Positions 7,918-15,125 of a stretch of 64,000 nt of DNA are shown here, one piece after another; position 1 is the stretch's first letter, and every line of letters begins with the position of its first letter. The DNA is from Actinoplanes auranticolor (lineage in GTDB: Bacteria; Actinomycetota; Actinomycetes; Mycobacteriales; Micromonosporaceae). Location: assembly GCF_018332655.1 (NCBI RefSeq), contig NZ_BOQL01000024.1, forward strand, positions 62,001-126,000. The letters are read 5' to 3'. The notes beneath the pieces were generated by a model that was not told where the DNA came from, ran no database searches, and worked only from the letters and a program-made list of their open reading frames with translations. The position numbers and the translations under genes are program-made.

Positions 7918-7928
7918 ACGTGTCACCG

Positions 7929-8942
7929 CTAGCGGGACCGTCTCGTGACCAGGCGCTGCAGCACGATGAACGCGAACAGCAGGATGCCCACCACGATCCG
8001 GGTCCACCAGGAGCTGAGCGTGCCCTGGAAGGTGATGATGGTCTGGATCAGGCCCAGCACCAGCACACCCAGCACGGTGCCGAACAGGTAGCCCGAGCCG
8101 CCGGTCAGGATCACGCCGCCGATCACCACGGCGGCGATCGCGTCGAGCTCCATGCCCTGGGCGTGCAGGCTGTACCCGGACAGCATGTAGAAGCTGAGCA
8201 GCACACCGCCCAGCGCCGACAGGAAGCCGCTGATTGTGTAGACCGCGATCCGGGTCCGGCCCACCGGCAGACCCATCAGCAGGGCCGAGTCCGCGTTGCC
8301 GCCGATCGCGTAGACGGTGCGGCCGAACCGCGTGTACGCCAGCACGAACGCCCCGGCCAGCACCACCACGAGGGCGATCACCACGCTGGTGGAGATGAAG
8401 ATGCCCGGCCCGAACCGGATCCGCTCCTGGGCCATCGAGGTCCAGAACGGGTCGGTGATCGGGATGGAGTTGCGGTTGATCAGCAGGGACAGCCCGCGGG
8501 CCAGGAACATGCCGGCCAGCGTGGCGATGAACGGCTCCACCTTGAAGTAGTGGATGACCGCGCCCATGCCCAGTCCCAGCGTCGTGCCGATCAGCAGCAC
8601 CAGCGGCAGCACCAGCGCCGCGGGCCAGCCGTCGTTGAGCAGCGTCGCGGCGACCACGGTGGTCAGGGCGACCACCGCGCCCACCGACAGGTCGATGCCG
8701 CCGGTGAGGATCACGAACGTCATACCGGCCGCGACGACCAGCAGGAAGGCGTTGTCGACGAAGACGTTGAGCAGGACCTGGGTGTCGGAGAAGTTGTCGT
8801 AGTTGGCGACGCCGAGGCCGTACATCAGAGCGAGCAGGGCCAGGGTGGCCAGCACCGGGATGTGCCGCCGGTCGGCCCGGCGCCGCTTGTGCGGCGCGGT
8901 CACGGTGACCGCCGGCTGGGGCGGAGCCTTCACGTCGGTCAT
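7929..8942 (-). CDS. yjfF: Sugar ABC transporter permease, YjfF-like
   Basis: A 337-residue integral membrane protein of the BPD_transp_2 (ribose/galactofuranose) permease family with about 8-10 hydrophobic segments. It has the diagnostic GMTFVILTGGIDLSVGAVVAL near residue 70, RFGRTVYAIGGNADSALLMGL (cytoplasmic coupling loop) and IGGVILTGGSGYLFGT. The ATG at 8942 overlaps the stop of the upstream permease gene. It is last in the four-gene ytfQRT-yjfF-like operon; in E. coli the equivalent system imports galactofuranose. It would pair with the YtfT-like permease as a heterodimeric channel. Confidence 0.88.
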   Translation of the reverse strand: MTDVKAPPQPAVTVTAPHKRRRADRRHIPVLATLALLALMYGLGVANYDNFSDTQVLLNVFVDNAFLLVVAAGMTFVILTGGIDLSVGAVVALTTVVAATLLNDGWPAALVLPLVLLIGTTLGLGMGAVIHYFKVEPFIATLAGMFLARGLSLLINRNSIPITDPFWTSMAQERIRFGPGIFISTSVVIALVVVLAGAFVLAYTRFGRTVYAIGGNADSALLMGLPVGRTRIAVYTISGFLSALGGVLLSFYMLSGYSLHAQGMELDAIAAVVIGGVILTGGSGYLFGTVLGVLVLGLIQTIITFQGTLSSWWTRIVVGILLFAFIVLQRLVTRRSR

Positions 8943-9970
8943 GCGGGCACCTCGGCTGCGGGAGTGACGGCGGGGGTACGCCGGCGGCGGAACACCGCGG
9001 CGCGGAAGGCGGCGGACTGGCTCAGACACAGAATGACGACCACGACGGCTTTGAACAACAGGGTCGTCTCGGCCGGCACGCCGATGGTGTACGTCGTGAT
9101 GTCCAGCGCCGAGATCAGCACCGCGCCGAGCACGCTGCCGGCGATCGAGAAGCGGCCGCCGGTCAGGGCCGTACCGCCGATCACGACCGCGAGGATGGCG
9201 TCCAGCTCGATGAGGTTGCCGGCCGCGTTGCTGTCGGCGCTGGCCACGTTGGAGCTGAAAATCAGACCCGCGATGCCGGCGCAGACCGCGGCGAACACGT
9301 ACGCCCCGATCGTCAGGCCGCGGGCCCGGATGCCGGCCAGCCGGCTGGCGGTCGGGCTGGCGCCCACGGCCTCCACCAGTACGCCCAGCGCCGAACGGCG
9401 GATGAGCAGCACGGCGGCGGCCACCACGACCGCCACGATGATCACCGAGACCGGGATGGCCAGCGCGTAGCCGGCGCCGATCACCCGGAACGGCGGTGAG
9501 GACACGTTGATGATCTGGCCGCCGGTCAGCAGCTGGGCGATGCCCCGCCCGGCCACCATCAGGATCAGCGTGGCGATGATGGGCTGGATGCCGATCACCG
9601 AGACCAGCACGCCGTTCCAGAGCCCGGCCACGAGCGCCAGGACCAGGGCCAGGCCGACGGCCAGCAGCACGCCTCCGACGCTGCCCTGATTGCTCAGGTC
9701 ACCGATGAACAGACAGGCCACGGCGCCGGAGATGGCCATCACCGAACCGACCGACAGGTCGATGCCGCCGGTGGCGATGACCATGGTCATCCCGAGGGCG
9801 ACCAGCGCCAGCGGGGTGGCCGAGCGCAGCACGTCGATCAGCGAGCCGTACAGGTGGCCGTCCTGCAGGGTGATCGTGAAGAAGCGCGGGGCGAAGAAGA
9901 CGTTGCTGACGAGCAGCAGGACGAGCACGACGGCGGGCCAGAAGAGCCGGTGCTTGACGATGGCGGTCAC
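8939..9970 (-). CDS. ytfT: Sugar ABC transporter permease, YtfT-like
   Basis: A 343-residue membrane protein of the same permease family. A first hydrophobic helix (WPAVVLVLLLVSNVFF) is followed by ALVALGMTMVIATGGIDLSVGSVMAISG, the SPTASRLAGIRARGLTIGAYVF region and IGGTALTGGRFSIAGSVLGA. It overlaps the ATPase gene (ATGA at 9967-9970) and the next permease gene, so the complex subunits are translationally coupled. Expected to form the membrane channel with the YjfF-like protein. Confidence 0.88.
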   Translation of the reverse strand: MTAIVKHRLFWPAVVLVLLLVSNVFFAPRFFTITLQDGHLYGSLIDVLRSATPLALVALGMTMVIATGGIDLSVGSVMAISGAVACLFIGDLSNQGSVGGVLLAVGLALVLALVAGLWNGVLVSVIGIQPIIATLILMVAGRGIAQLLTGGQIINVSSPPFRVIGAGYALAIPVSVIIVAVVVAAAVLLIRRSALGVLVEAVGASPTASRLAGIRARGLTIGAYVFAAVCAGIAGLIFSSNVASADSNAAGNLIELDAILAVVIGGTALTGGRFSIAGSVLGAVLISALDITTYTIGVPAETTLLFKAVVVVILCLSQSAAFRAAVFRRRRTPAVTPAAEVPA

Positions 9971-11490
9971 GGGTTGGCTCCACTCGCGATGGCCTGCATG
10001 ACGCGGTCGGCATCAACGCCGCCGCCGGTGTTGTCGAGTTCCCCGACCAGGTGCCGCTCGCGCAGCACCTCGATCTTGTGGCTGAGCCGCAGCACCTCCT
10101 CGAGCTCGGCGCTGACGAACAGCACGGCCATCCCGCCGTCGGCCAGCTCGACCAGCAGCCGCTGGATCTCGGCCTTGGCGCCGACGTCGATGCCGCGGGT
10201 CGGCTCGTCCACGATGAGCAGCCGTGGCTCGGTGATGAGCCAGCGGGCCAGCAGCACCTTCTGCTGGTTGCCGCCGCTGAGGTTGCGCACGGCCACGTCC
10301 GGGTCGGCCGGGCGGATGCCCAGGGTCTTGATGTAGCGCTCGACCAGCTCGTCCTGCTTGCGCCGCGGGATCGGCCGGGACCAGCCCCGGGACGCCTGCA
10401 GCGCGAGCACGATGTTCTCCCGCACGCTGAGCTCGCCCACGACGCCCTCGGTGCGGCGGTTCTCCGAGGAGAACGCGATGCCGTGGTTCATCGCCACCCG
10501 CGGGGTCCGCAGGGTGACCGGCTTGCCGTCGATCTTGATGGTGCCCTGGTCGGGGCGGTCCGCGCCGAACAGCAGCCGGGCCAGCTCGGTCCGCCCGGAG
10601 CCCAGCAGCCCGGCCAGCCCGACGATCTCCCCGCCGTGGATGGCCAGGTCGAACGGCTCGATGGCACCCGCCCGGCCCAGCTCGTGGGCCTCGACGACGG
10701 GTTCGCGGGGCGCGTCGGCGGCGACCTCGCGCGGCTCCTCCTCGAGGCGCTCCAGCACCGTCAGTTCCTTGCCGATCATCTTGGTGACCAGCTGCATCTG
10801 GGTCAGCTCGGCGGTGGCGTACTCACCGATCAGCGTGCCGTTGCGCAGCACGGTCATCCGGTCGGCCACGGCGTAGACCTGGTCCAGGAAGTGCGAGATG
10901 AACAGGATGGCCACGCCGTCCCGCTTGAGCCGGCGCATCACCTCGAACAGCCGTTCCACCTCGGAGGCGTCCAGGCTGGAGGTGGGCTCGTCCAGGATGA
11001 GCACCTTGGCCGAGACGTCGATCGCCCGGGCGATCGCCACCATCTGCTGGATCGCCAGCGAGTACGTGCTCAGCGGCGCGGCCACGTCCAGGTGCAGGTC
11101 CAGCCCGGCCAGCAGAGCGGTCGAGCGGCGGCGCATCTCCGACCAGCGGATCTTGCCGAACCGCCGGGGCTCCCGGCCGATGAAGATGTTCTCCGCCACC
11201 GAGAGGTTCGCGCAGAGGTTCACCTCCTGGTAGACCGTGCTGATGCCGGCCTGCTGGGCCTGCAGCGGCCCGCCGAAGCGCACCGGGTCACCGTTGAGCC
11301 GGATGTCGCCGGCGTCGATGTCGTACACCCCGGTCAGGACCTTGATCAGGGTCGATTTGCCGGCGCCGTTCTCACCCATCAGGGCGTGGACCTCGCCCGG
11401 ACGCAGGGAGAAGTCGACGCCGTCGAGCGCGACCACGCCCGGGAAGGCCTTGCGGATGCCGGTCATCTGCAGGATCGGCGGGTCACCCAT
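9967..11490 (-). CDS. ytfR: Sugar ABC transporter ATP-binding protein with two ATPase domains, YtfR-like
   Basis: A 507-residue tandem ATPase of the ribose/galactofuranose importer type. Domain 1 has Walker A GENGAGKST (residues 39-47) and the Walker B segment LILDEPTSSLD. Domain 2 has the degenerate Walker A GLLGSGRTE, the signature LSGGNQQK and Walker B LLIVDEPTRGID. The ATG at 11490 is preceded on the minus strand by AAGGAG. An inverted repeat lies between this gene and the binding-protein gene upstream, which may lower its expression relative to the binding protein. Confidence 0.92.
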   Translation of the reverse strand: MGDPPILQMTGIRKAFPGVVALDGVDFSLRPGEVHALMGENGAGKSTLIKVLTGVYDIDAGDIRLNGDPVRFGGPLQAQQAGISTVYQEVNLCANLSVAENIFIGREPRRFGKIRWSEMRRRSTALLAGLDLHLDVAAPLSTYSLAIQQMVAIARAIDVSAKVLILDEPTSSLDASEVERLFEVMRRLKRDGVAILFISHFLDQVYAVADRMTVLRNGTLIGEYATAELTQMQLVTKMIGKELTVLERLEEEPREVAADAPREPVVEAHELGRAGAIEPFDLAIHGGEIVGLAGLLGSGRTELARLLFGADRPDQGTIKIDGKPVTLRTPRVAMNHGIAFSSENRRTEGVVGELSVRENIVLALQASRGWSRPIPRRKQDELVERYIKTLGIRPADPDVAVRNLSGGNQQKVLLARWLITEPRLLIVDEPTRGIDVGAKAEIQRLLVELADGGMAVLFVSAELEEVLRLSHKIEVLRERHLVGELDNTGGGVDADRVMQAIASGANP

Positions 11491-11516
11491 CGTTTTTGCT
11501 CCTTGTCGACGGCGGA

Positions 11517-11542
11517 CCGCCCCGGCTTGCCGGCCGGGGCGG
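11517..11542 (-). terminator. Intercistronic stem-loop between ytfQ-like and ytfR-like genes
   Basis: CCGCCCCGGC at 11517-11526 and GCCGGGGCGG at 11533-11542 form a perfect 10-bp stem with a six-base loop in the 86-base gap within the operon. It is likely a partial terminator or mRNA-stabilising hairpin that favours the binding-protein message. Confidence 0.6.
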
Positions 11543-11576
11543 TGCCGCTCGTACGTGCTCAGTACCGACGGACCGC

Positions 11577-12566
11577 TCAGTACTTGCGGTCCGGCAGAGC
11601 GGCCTTGGCCTGCTCCTGGGTGAACGTGGTCTCCTCGGTGACCACACGCTGCTCCACCGTCTCGCCGGCCTTGACCTTCTTGGCCAGGTCCATCAGCTGT
11701 GGGCCGAGCAGCGGGCTGCACTCCACGATGTAGTTGATCTTGCCCGCGGCGAGCGCCGTCATGCCGTCCTTGACCGCGTCGACCGTGATGATCTTGATGT
11801 CGGTGCCGGGCTTCTTGCCGGCCGCCTCGATCGCCTCGATCGCGCCCAGGCCCATGTCGTCGTTGTGCGCGTACAGCACGTCGATGTCCTGGTGGGCCTT
11901 GAGGAAGGCCTCCATGACCTCCTTGCCGTCGGTCCGGGTGAACTGACCGGTCTGCGAGGCGATGACCTTGAACTTCGGGTCGGCCTTGATGACCTCGGCG
12001 AAGCCGGCCTTACGGTCGTTGGCCGGGGCCGCGCCGGGCGAGCCCTGCAGCTCCACGATGTTGACCGGCTCGGGCTTGCCCTCGTACTCCTTGACCAGCC
12101 ACTCGCCGGCCTTCTTGCCCTCGAGCACGAAGTCGGAGCCGATGAAGCTCTTGTACAGCGTCTTGTCCTGCGAGTCCACCGAACGGTCGGTGAGAATCAC
12201 CGGGATGTTCGCGTCCTTGGCCTCCTTGAGCACGGTGTCCCAGCCGGACTCCACGACCGGCGAGAAGGCGATCACGTCGACGCGCTGGGCGATGAAGGAC
12301 CGGATCGCCTTGATCTGGTTCTCCTGCTTGCCCTGGGCGTCGGAGAACTTCAGGTCGATACCGGCCGTGGCGGCCGACTCCTGGATCGACTTGGTGTTCG
12401 CCGTACGCCAGCCGCTCTCGGCGCCGACCTGGGAGAAGCCCATGGTGATCTTGCCACCGCCGCCGCCGCTGTCGCCGCTACCGGCGTCGTCACCGCCACC
12501 GCATCCCGCGAGGGCGCCGACCGCCAGCGCGCCGGCCAGGACCGCAGCGGACCATTTCTTGAGCAC
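11577..12566 (-). CDS. ytfQ: Sugar ABC transporter substrate-binding lipoprotein, YtfQ-like
   Basis: A 329-residue periplasmic-binding-protein-family lipoprotein. The signal LKKWSAAVLAGALAVGAL is followed by the lipobox LAGC, then a Gly/Asp linker. The body MGFSQVGAESGWRTANTKSI, GKQENQIKAIRSFIAQRVDV, GSPGAAPANDRKAGFAEVI and DVLYAHNDDMGLGAIEAI follows E. coli YtfQ, which binds galactofuranose. The GTG at 12564-12566 is taken as start because GGAGG lies a few bases before it; the in-frame GTG at 12587 would place that ribosome binding site inside the gene. First gene of the importer operon. Confidence 0.92.
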   Translation of the reverse strand: MLKKWSAAVLAGALAVGALAGCGGGDDAGSGDSGGGGGKITMGFSQVGAESGWRTANTKSIQESAATAGIDLKFSDAQGKQENQIKAIRSFIAQRVDVIAFSPVVESGWDTVLKEAKDANIPVILTDRSVDSQDKTLYKSFIGSDFVLEGKKAGEWLVKEYEGKPEPVNIVELQGSPGAAPANDRKAGFAEVIKADPKFKVIASQTGQFTRTDGKEVMEAFLKAHQDIDVLYAHNDDMGLGAIEAIEAAGKKPGTDIKIITVDAVKDGMTALAAGKINYIVECSPLLGPQLMDLAKKVKAGETVEQRVVTEETTFTQEQAKAALPDRKY

Positions 12567-12588
12567 AACGTCCTCCAGGTATCTCACT

Positions 12589-12602
12589 TGTTAGCGTTCA
12601 CA
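12589..12602. promoter_or_regulatory. LacI-type operator candidate, copy 1
   Basis: TGTTAGCGTTCACA, a partly palindromic 14-mer with a central CG, just upstream of the ytfQ-like start. It differs from the copy at 12748-12761 at only two positions. The intergenic gap (12567-12903) also separates the importer from the divergent lacI-type gene, its presumed regulator. Confidence 0.55.
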
Positions 12603-12747
12603 ATCTGAACTTCGCGAAGCTGGTGTTCAATTGACAGGAAGGAGAGCGACCACCCCGCAACGTCCGGGGGTGGGAACGCGCGGAGCAGCCAGACGACAGC
12701 CACACCGCTCAATGCAGTGGCTCCCGTCACACGGTGCGTTTCAGGAG

Positions 12748-12761
12748 TGTTACCGTTCCCA
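12748..12761. promoter_or_regulatory. LacI-type operator candidate, copy 2
   Basis: TGTTACCGTTCCCA, 12 of 14 bases identical to the site at 12589 and in the same orientation. It lies 159 bp (centre to centre) from it and upstream of the lacI-type gene, consistent with autoregulation or looping. Confidence 0.5.
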
Positions 12762-12903
12762 ATCCCGGCGTCAAGAGATCGTTCCGTATCGTGACCCAGA
12801 AAGCACCGAGCGGTCGCCGACACCGAGGTCAGGGGCACTGTTCGGAAACTTGAAAGAACTACACTGTGGCCGACACCGGTGCGGGAGCGACAAGGGGAAC
12901 TGC

Positions 12904-13932
12904 GTGCCATCGAAGAAGCCGGCGGCGGTCATGCGTGACGTCGCCAAGCTCGCGGGCGTCTCTCACCAGACGGTGTCGCGGGTCCTCAACGAGCACCCCA
13001 ACGTCCGGCAGGAGACCCGCGCCCGGGTGCTGGAGGCGATGGAGTCGCTGGACTACCGGCGCAACCTGGCCGCCCGTACGCTGGTCACCCGCCAGTCGCA
13101 CACGCTGGGCATCATCGGCTTCGAGACCACTCTGTTCGGGCCGGCCTCCATGCTGTACGGCATCGAGGACGCCGCCCGCACCGCCGGCTACCTGGTCAGC
13201 ATCGCCACCTTCCGCAACCTGGAACGCCGGCCGGTGCTCGAGGCGGTCGACCGGCTGCGCCAGCACGCCGTGGACGGCATCATCGCCATCGCCCCCAAGC
13301 ACGCGGTCACCGACGCCCTGACGCAGGCCCCGGCCGGCCTGTCCTGTGTGGCGGTCGGCGGGGCCGGCGGCGGCGACGGGGTCCCGACCGTACGCGTGGA
13401 CAACGCCGGCGGCGCTCAGCTCGCCACCCGGCACCTGCTGGACCTGGGCCACCGTACGGTGCACCACGTCGCCGGGCCGGGCGACTGGCCCGAGGCGCAG
13501 GAGCGCATCGCCGGCTGGCGCGAGACCCTGACCGCGGCCGGCGCCGAGGTGCCGCCGATCCTGCCGCAGTCCTGGAACGCCGAGACCGGCTACGTCCAGG
13601 GTCAGGCGCTGGCCCGGGACCCGGCGGTGACGGCGATCTTCTGCGCCAACGACCGGATCGCCCTGGGCGTGCTGCGGGCCCTGCACGAGGCCGGCCGCAA
13701 GGTGCCCGAGGAGGTCAGCGTCGTCGGCTTCGACGACATGCCCGACTCGGGATACTTCCTGCCCCCGCTGACCACGGTGCGCCAGGACTTCGCCGAGCTC
13801 GGCCGGCTCAGCCTGGCCCTGCTGCTGCAGCACATGGCCGGTCCCGAGTCCCCGGCCCATGTCGTGGTCACCCCCGAGCTGGTCGTGCGGGCCAGCACCG
13901 CCGCCCCGCCCAAGCGCCGGTCCCGCCGGTAG
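12904..13932 (+). CDS. LacI-family transcriptional regulator of the sugar importer
   Basis: A 342-residue regulator. The LacI helix-turn-helix VMRDVAKLAGVSHQTVSRVLNEHPNV occupies residues about 9-34 and is followed by the hinge segment YRRNLAARTLVTRQSHTLGII. The periplasmic-binding-like effector domain contains HVAGPGDWPEAQERIAGW and AIFCANDRIALGVLRALHEAG, ending VVGFDDMPDSGYFLPPLTTVRQDF. GTG start at 12904 after AAGGGG. It is divergent from the ytfQRT-yjfF-like operon, so it most likely represses it in the absence of the transported sugar. Confidence 0.9.
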   Translation: MPSKKPAAVMRDVAKLAGVSHQTVSRVLNEHPNVRQETRARVLEAMESLDYRRNLAARTLVTRQSHTLGIIGFETTLFGPASMLYGIEDAARTAGYLVSIATFRNLERRPVLEAVDRLRQHAVDGIIAIAPKHAVTDALTQAPAGLSCVAVGGAGGGDGVPTVRVDNAGGAQLATRHLLDLGHRTVHHVAGPGDWPEAQERIAGWRETLTAAGAEVPPILPQSWNAETGYVQGQALARDPAVTAIFCANDRIALGVLRALHEAGRKVPEEVSVVGFDDMPDSGYFLPPLTTVRQDFAELGRLSLALLLQHMAGPESPAHVVVTPELVVRASTAAPPKRRSRR

Positions 13933-13950
13933 GCGCGGCCGGACACGCGG

Positions 13951-13980
13951 AGGCCCGGAGCGCTTCCGCGCCCCGGGCCC
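13951..13980. terminator. Stem-loop between the lacI-type gene and the LPMO gene
   Basis: GGCCCGG at 13952-13958 pairs with CCGGGCC at 13973-13979, with an inner GCG/CGC stem. It sits between two convergent genes. Confidence 0.5.
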
Positions 13981-13987
13981 CCTCGTC

Positions 13988-15115
13988 TCACGCGGTGGTG
14001 CAGCTCAGGTTCTGCACCGTGGCCGGCACCGATCCGGTACCGGTGAAACCGAACGTGGTGTGGCTGTTGGCCGCGATCGAGCCGTTCCACGACTCGTTCG
14101 ACACCGTGGCCAGGGATCCGCTACCGGAGTACTTGCCGCTCCACAGCTGACTGACCGTCTGCCCACCGGGGAACGTCCAAGACACCTTCCATTTGCTCAC
14201 CGGCGTGGTGCCGGCATGGACCATGACCTCGCCCTGGAAGCCACCGCCCCAGGAGCCCGTGACGTTGTACATCGCGGAGCAGCCGCTGTCGGTGCCCGGC
14301 GGCGGGGTGGTCGGGCCGGGCGGCGGGGTCGTCGGGCCCGGCGGCGGGGTCGTGGGGCCCGGCGGCGGGGTGGTCGGGCCAGGCGGCGGGGTCGTCGGGG
14401 TGGTCCCGTCACCGATGCCGGTCACCTGTCCGTTGCCACCGTCGAAGTTCACGTCCGAGCAGCCGTAGAAGGTCTCCTGGCTGTCCGACCGCGACCACAC
14501 CGAGTAGATGATGTGCTTGCCGCTCTTGTTCGAGGGCAGCCGCGCCGTCCACGAGTAGCGGCCGTCGTTGGTGCCCGGGCCACCGATCGACTCGGGGTTG
14601 ACCACCTGCGAGAACGGGGTGGACTCCAGGTCGCTCCAGGCCAGCGGCCGGGTCGGGCTCCAGCTGTCCTTGGTGACGTACAGCGAGAACGTGCCCGGGT
14701 GCTTGGCCCAGTTGTTGTAGTCGAACCGCAAGCTGGCGCCCGCCGTGAGGTGGGTCTCCGGCCAGTCGGTGCGGGCCGCGTTGTAGGCCGTGAAGTTGTA
14801 CGGGCCCCCGGTGCCGCCGCTGCACAGCTGGCCGTCCGGGATGAAGCCGGTCGTCCGGCCGCCCCCGTCCGAGCGCAGCACGGCGAACCAGTTGTAGAGC
14901 GGGGTGGTGCCGCCCTGGGCCACCGCAGCGGCGCAGGCCGGGTTCTTCGGGACGATGCCGCCGTTGGATCCGGACAGGCCGTCCTTCCAGCAGAAGTAGG
15001 TGCGGCTACCGGGGACCATCATGGCCCCGTGCGCCTGCGCCTGCGACTGCACCACGGTCACGCCGACGCCGGTGGCGAGCAGCACCGCGGCCGCGTACAG
15101 GAGTTTTCTCTTCAT
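13988..15115 (-). CDS. Lytic polysaccharide monooxygenase (AA10) with C-terminal CBM2
   Basis: A 375-residue secreted copper enzyme. The signal peptide (residues 1-28, ending QAQA) leaves His29 as the mature N-terminus (HGAMMVPGSRTYFCW), as required for the histidine brace. A second brace histidine is likely in DWPETHLTAGASLRF. The AA10 domain runs to about residue 225. A PTTPPPG repeat linker and a cellulose-type CBM2 ([21 protein letters not shown] to the end) follow. AA10-CBM2 enzymes oxidatively cleave crystalline cellulose or chitin; cellulose is favoured by the neighbours. It starts 10 bases after the GH48 gene and has GAGAGGA as ribosome binding site. Confidence 0.93.
   Translation of the reverse strand: MKRKLLYAAAVLLATGVGVTVVQSQAQAHGAMMVPGSRTYFCWKDGLSGSNGGIVPKNPACAAAVAQGGTTPLYNWFAVLRSDGGGRTTGFIPDGQLCSGGTGGPYNFTAYNAARTDWPETHLTAGASLRFDYNNWAKHPGTFSLYVTKDSWSPTRPLAWSDLESTPFSQVVNPESIGGPGTNDGRYSWTARLPSNKSGKHIIYSVWSRSDSQETFYGCSDVNFDGGNGQVTGIGDGTTPTTPPPGPTTPPPGPTTPPPGPTTPPPGPTTPPPGTDSGCSAMYNVTGSWGGGFQGEVMVHAGTTPVSKWKVSWTFPGGQTVSQLWSGKYSGSGSLATVSNESWNGSIAANSHTTFGFTGTGSVPATVQNLSCTTA
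14295..14399 (-). repeat. Five tandem 21-bp repeats in the LPMO linker
   Basis: Five near-identical 21-bp units encode the PTTPPPG linker repeats between the catalytic and CBM2 domains. Differences are mainly synonymous (for example GTGGTC/GTCGTC). The number of units could vary between strains by slippage. Confidence 0.9.
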
Positions 15116-15125
15116 CTCGGTCCTC

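Noticed and set aside
14295..14399. Tandem 21-bp repeats as a CRISPR or regulatory array
   Set aside because: Repeats are contiguous, lack spacers and are in frame, encoding the PTTPPPG linker of the LPMO.
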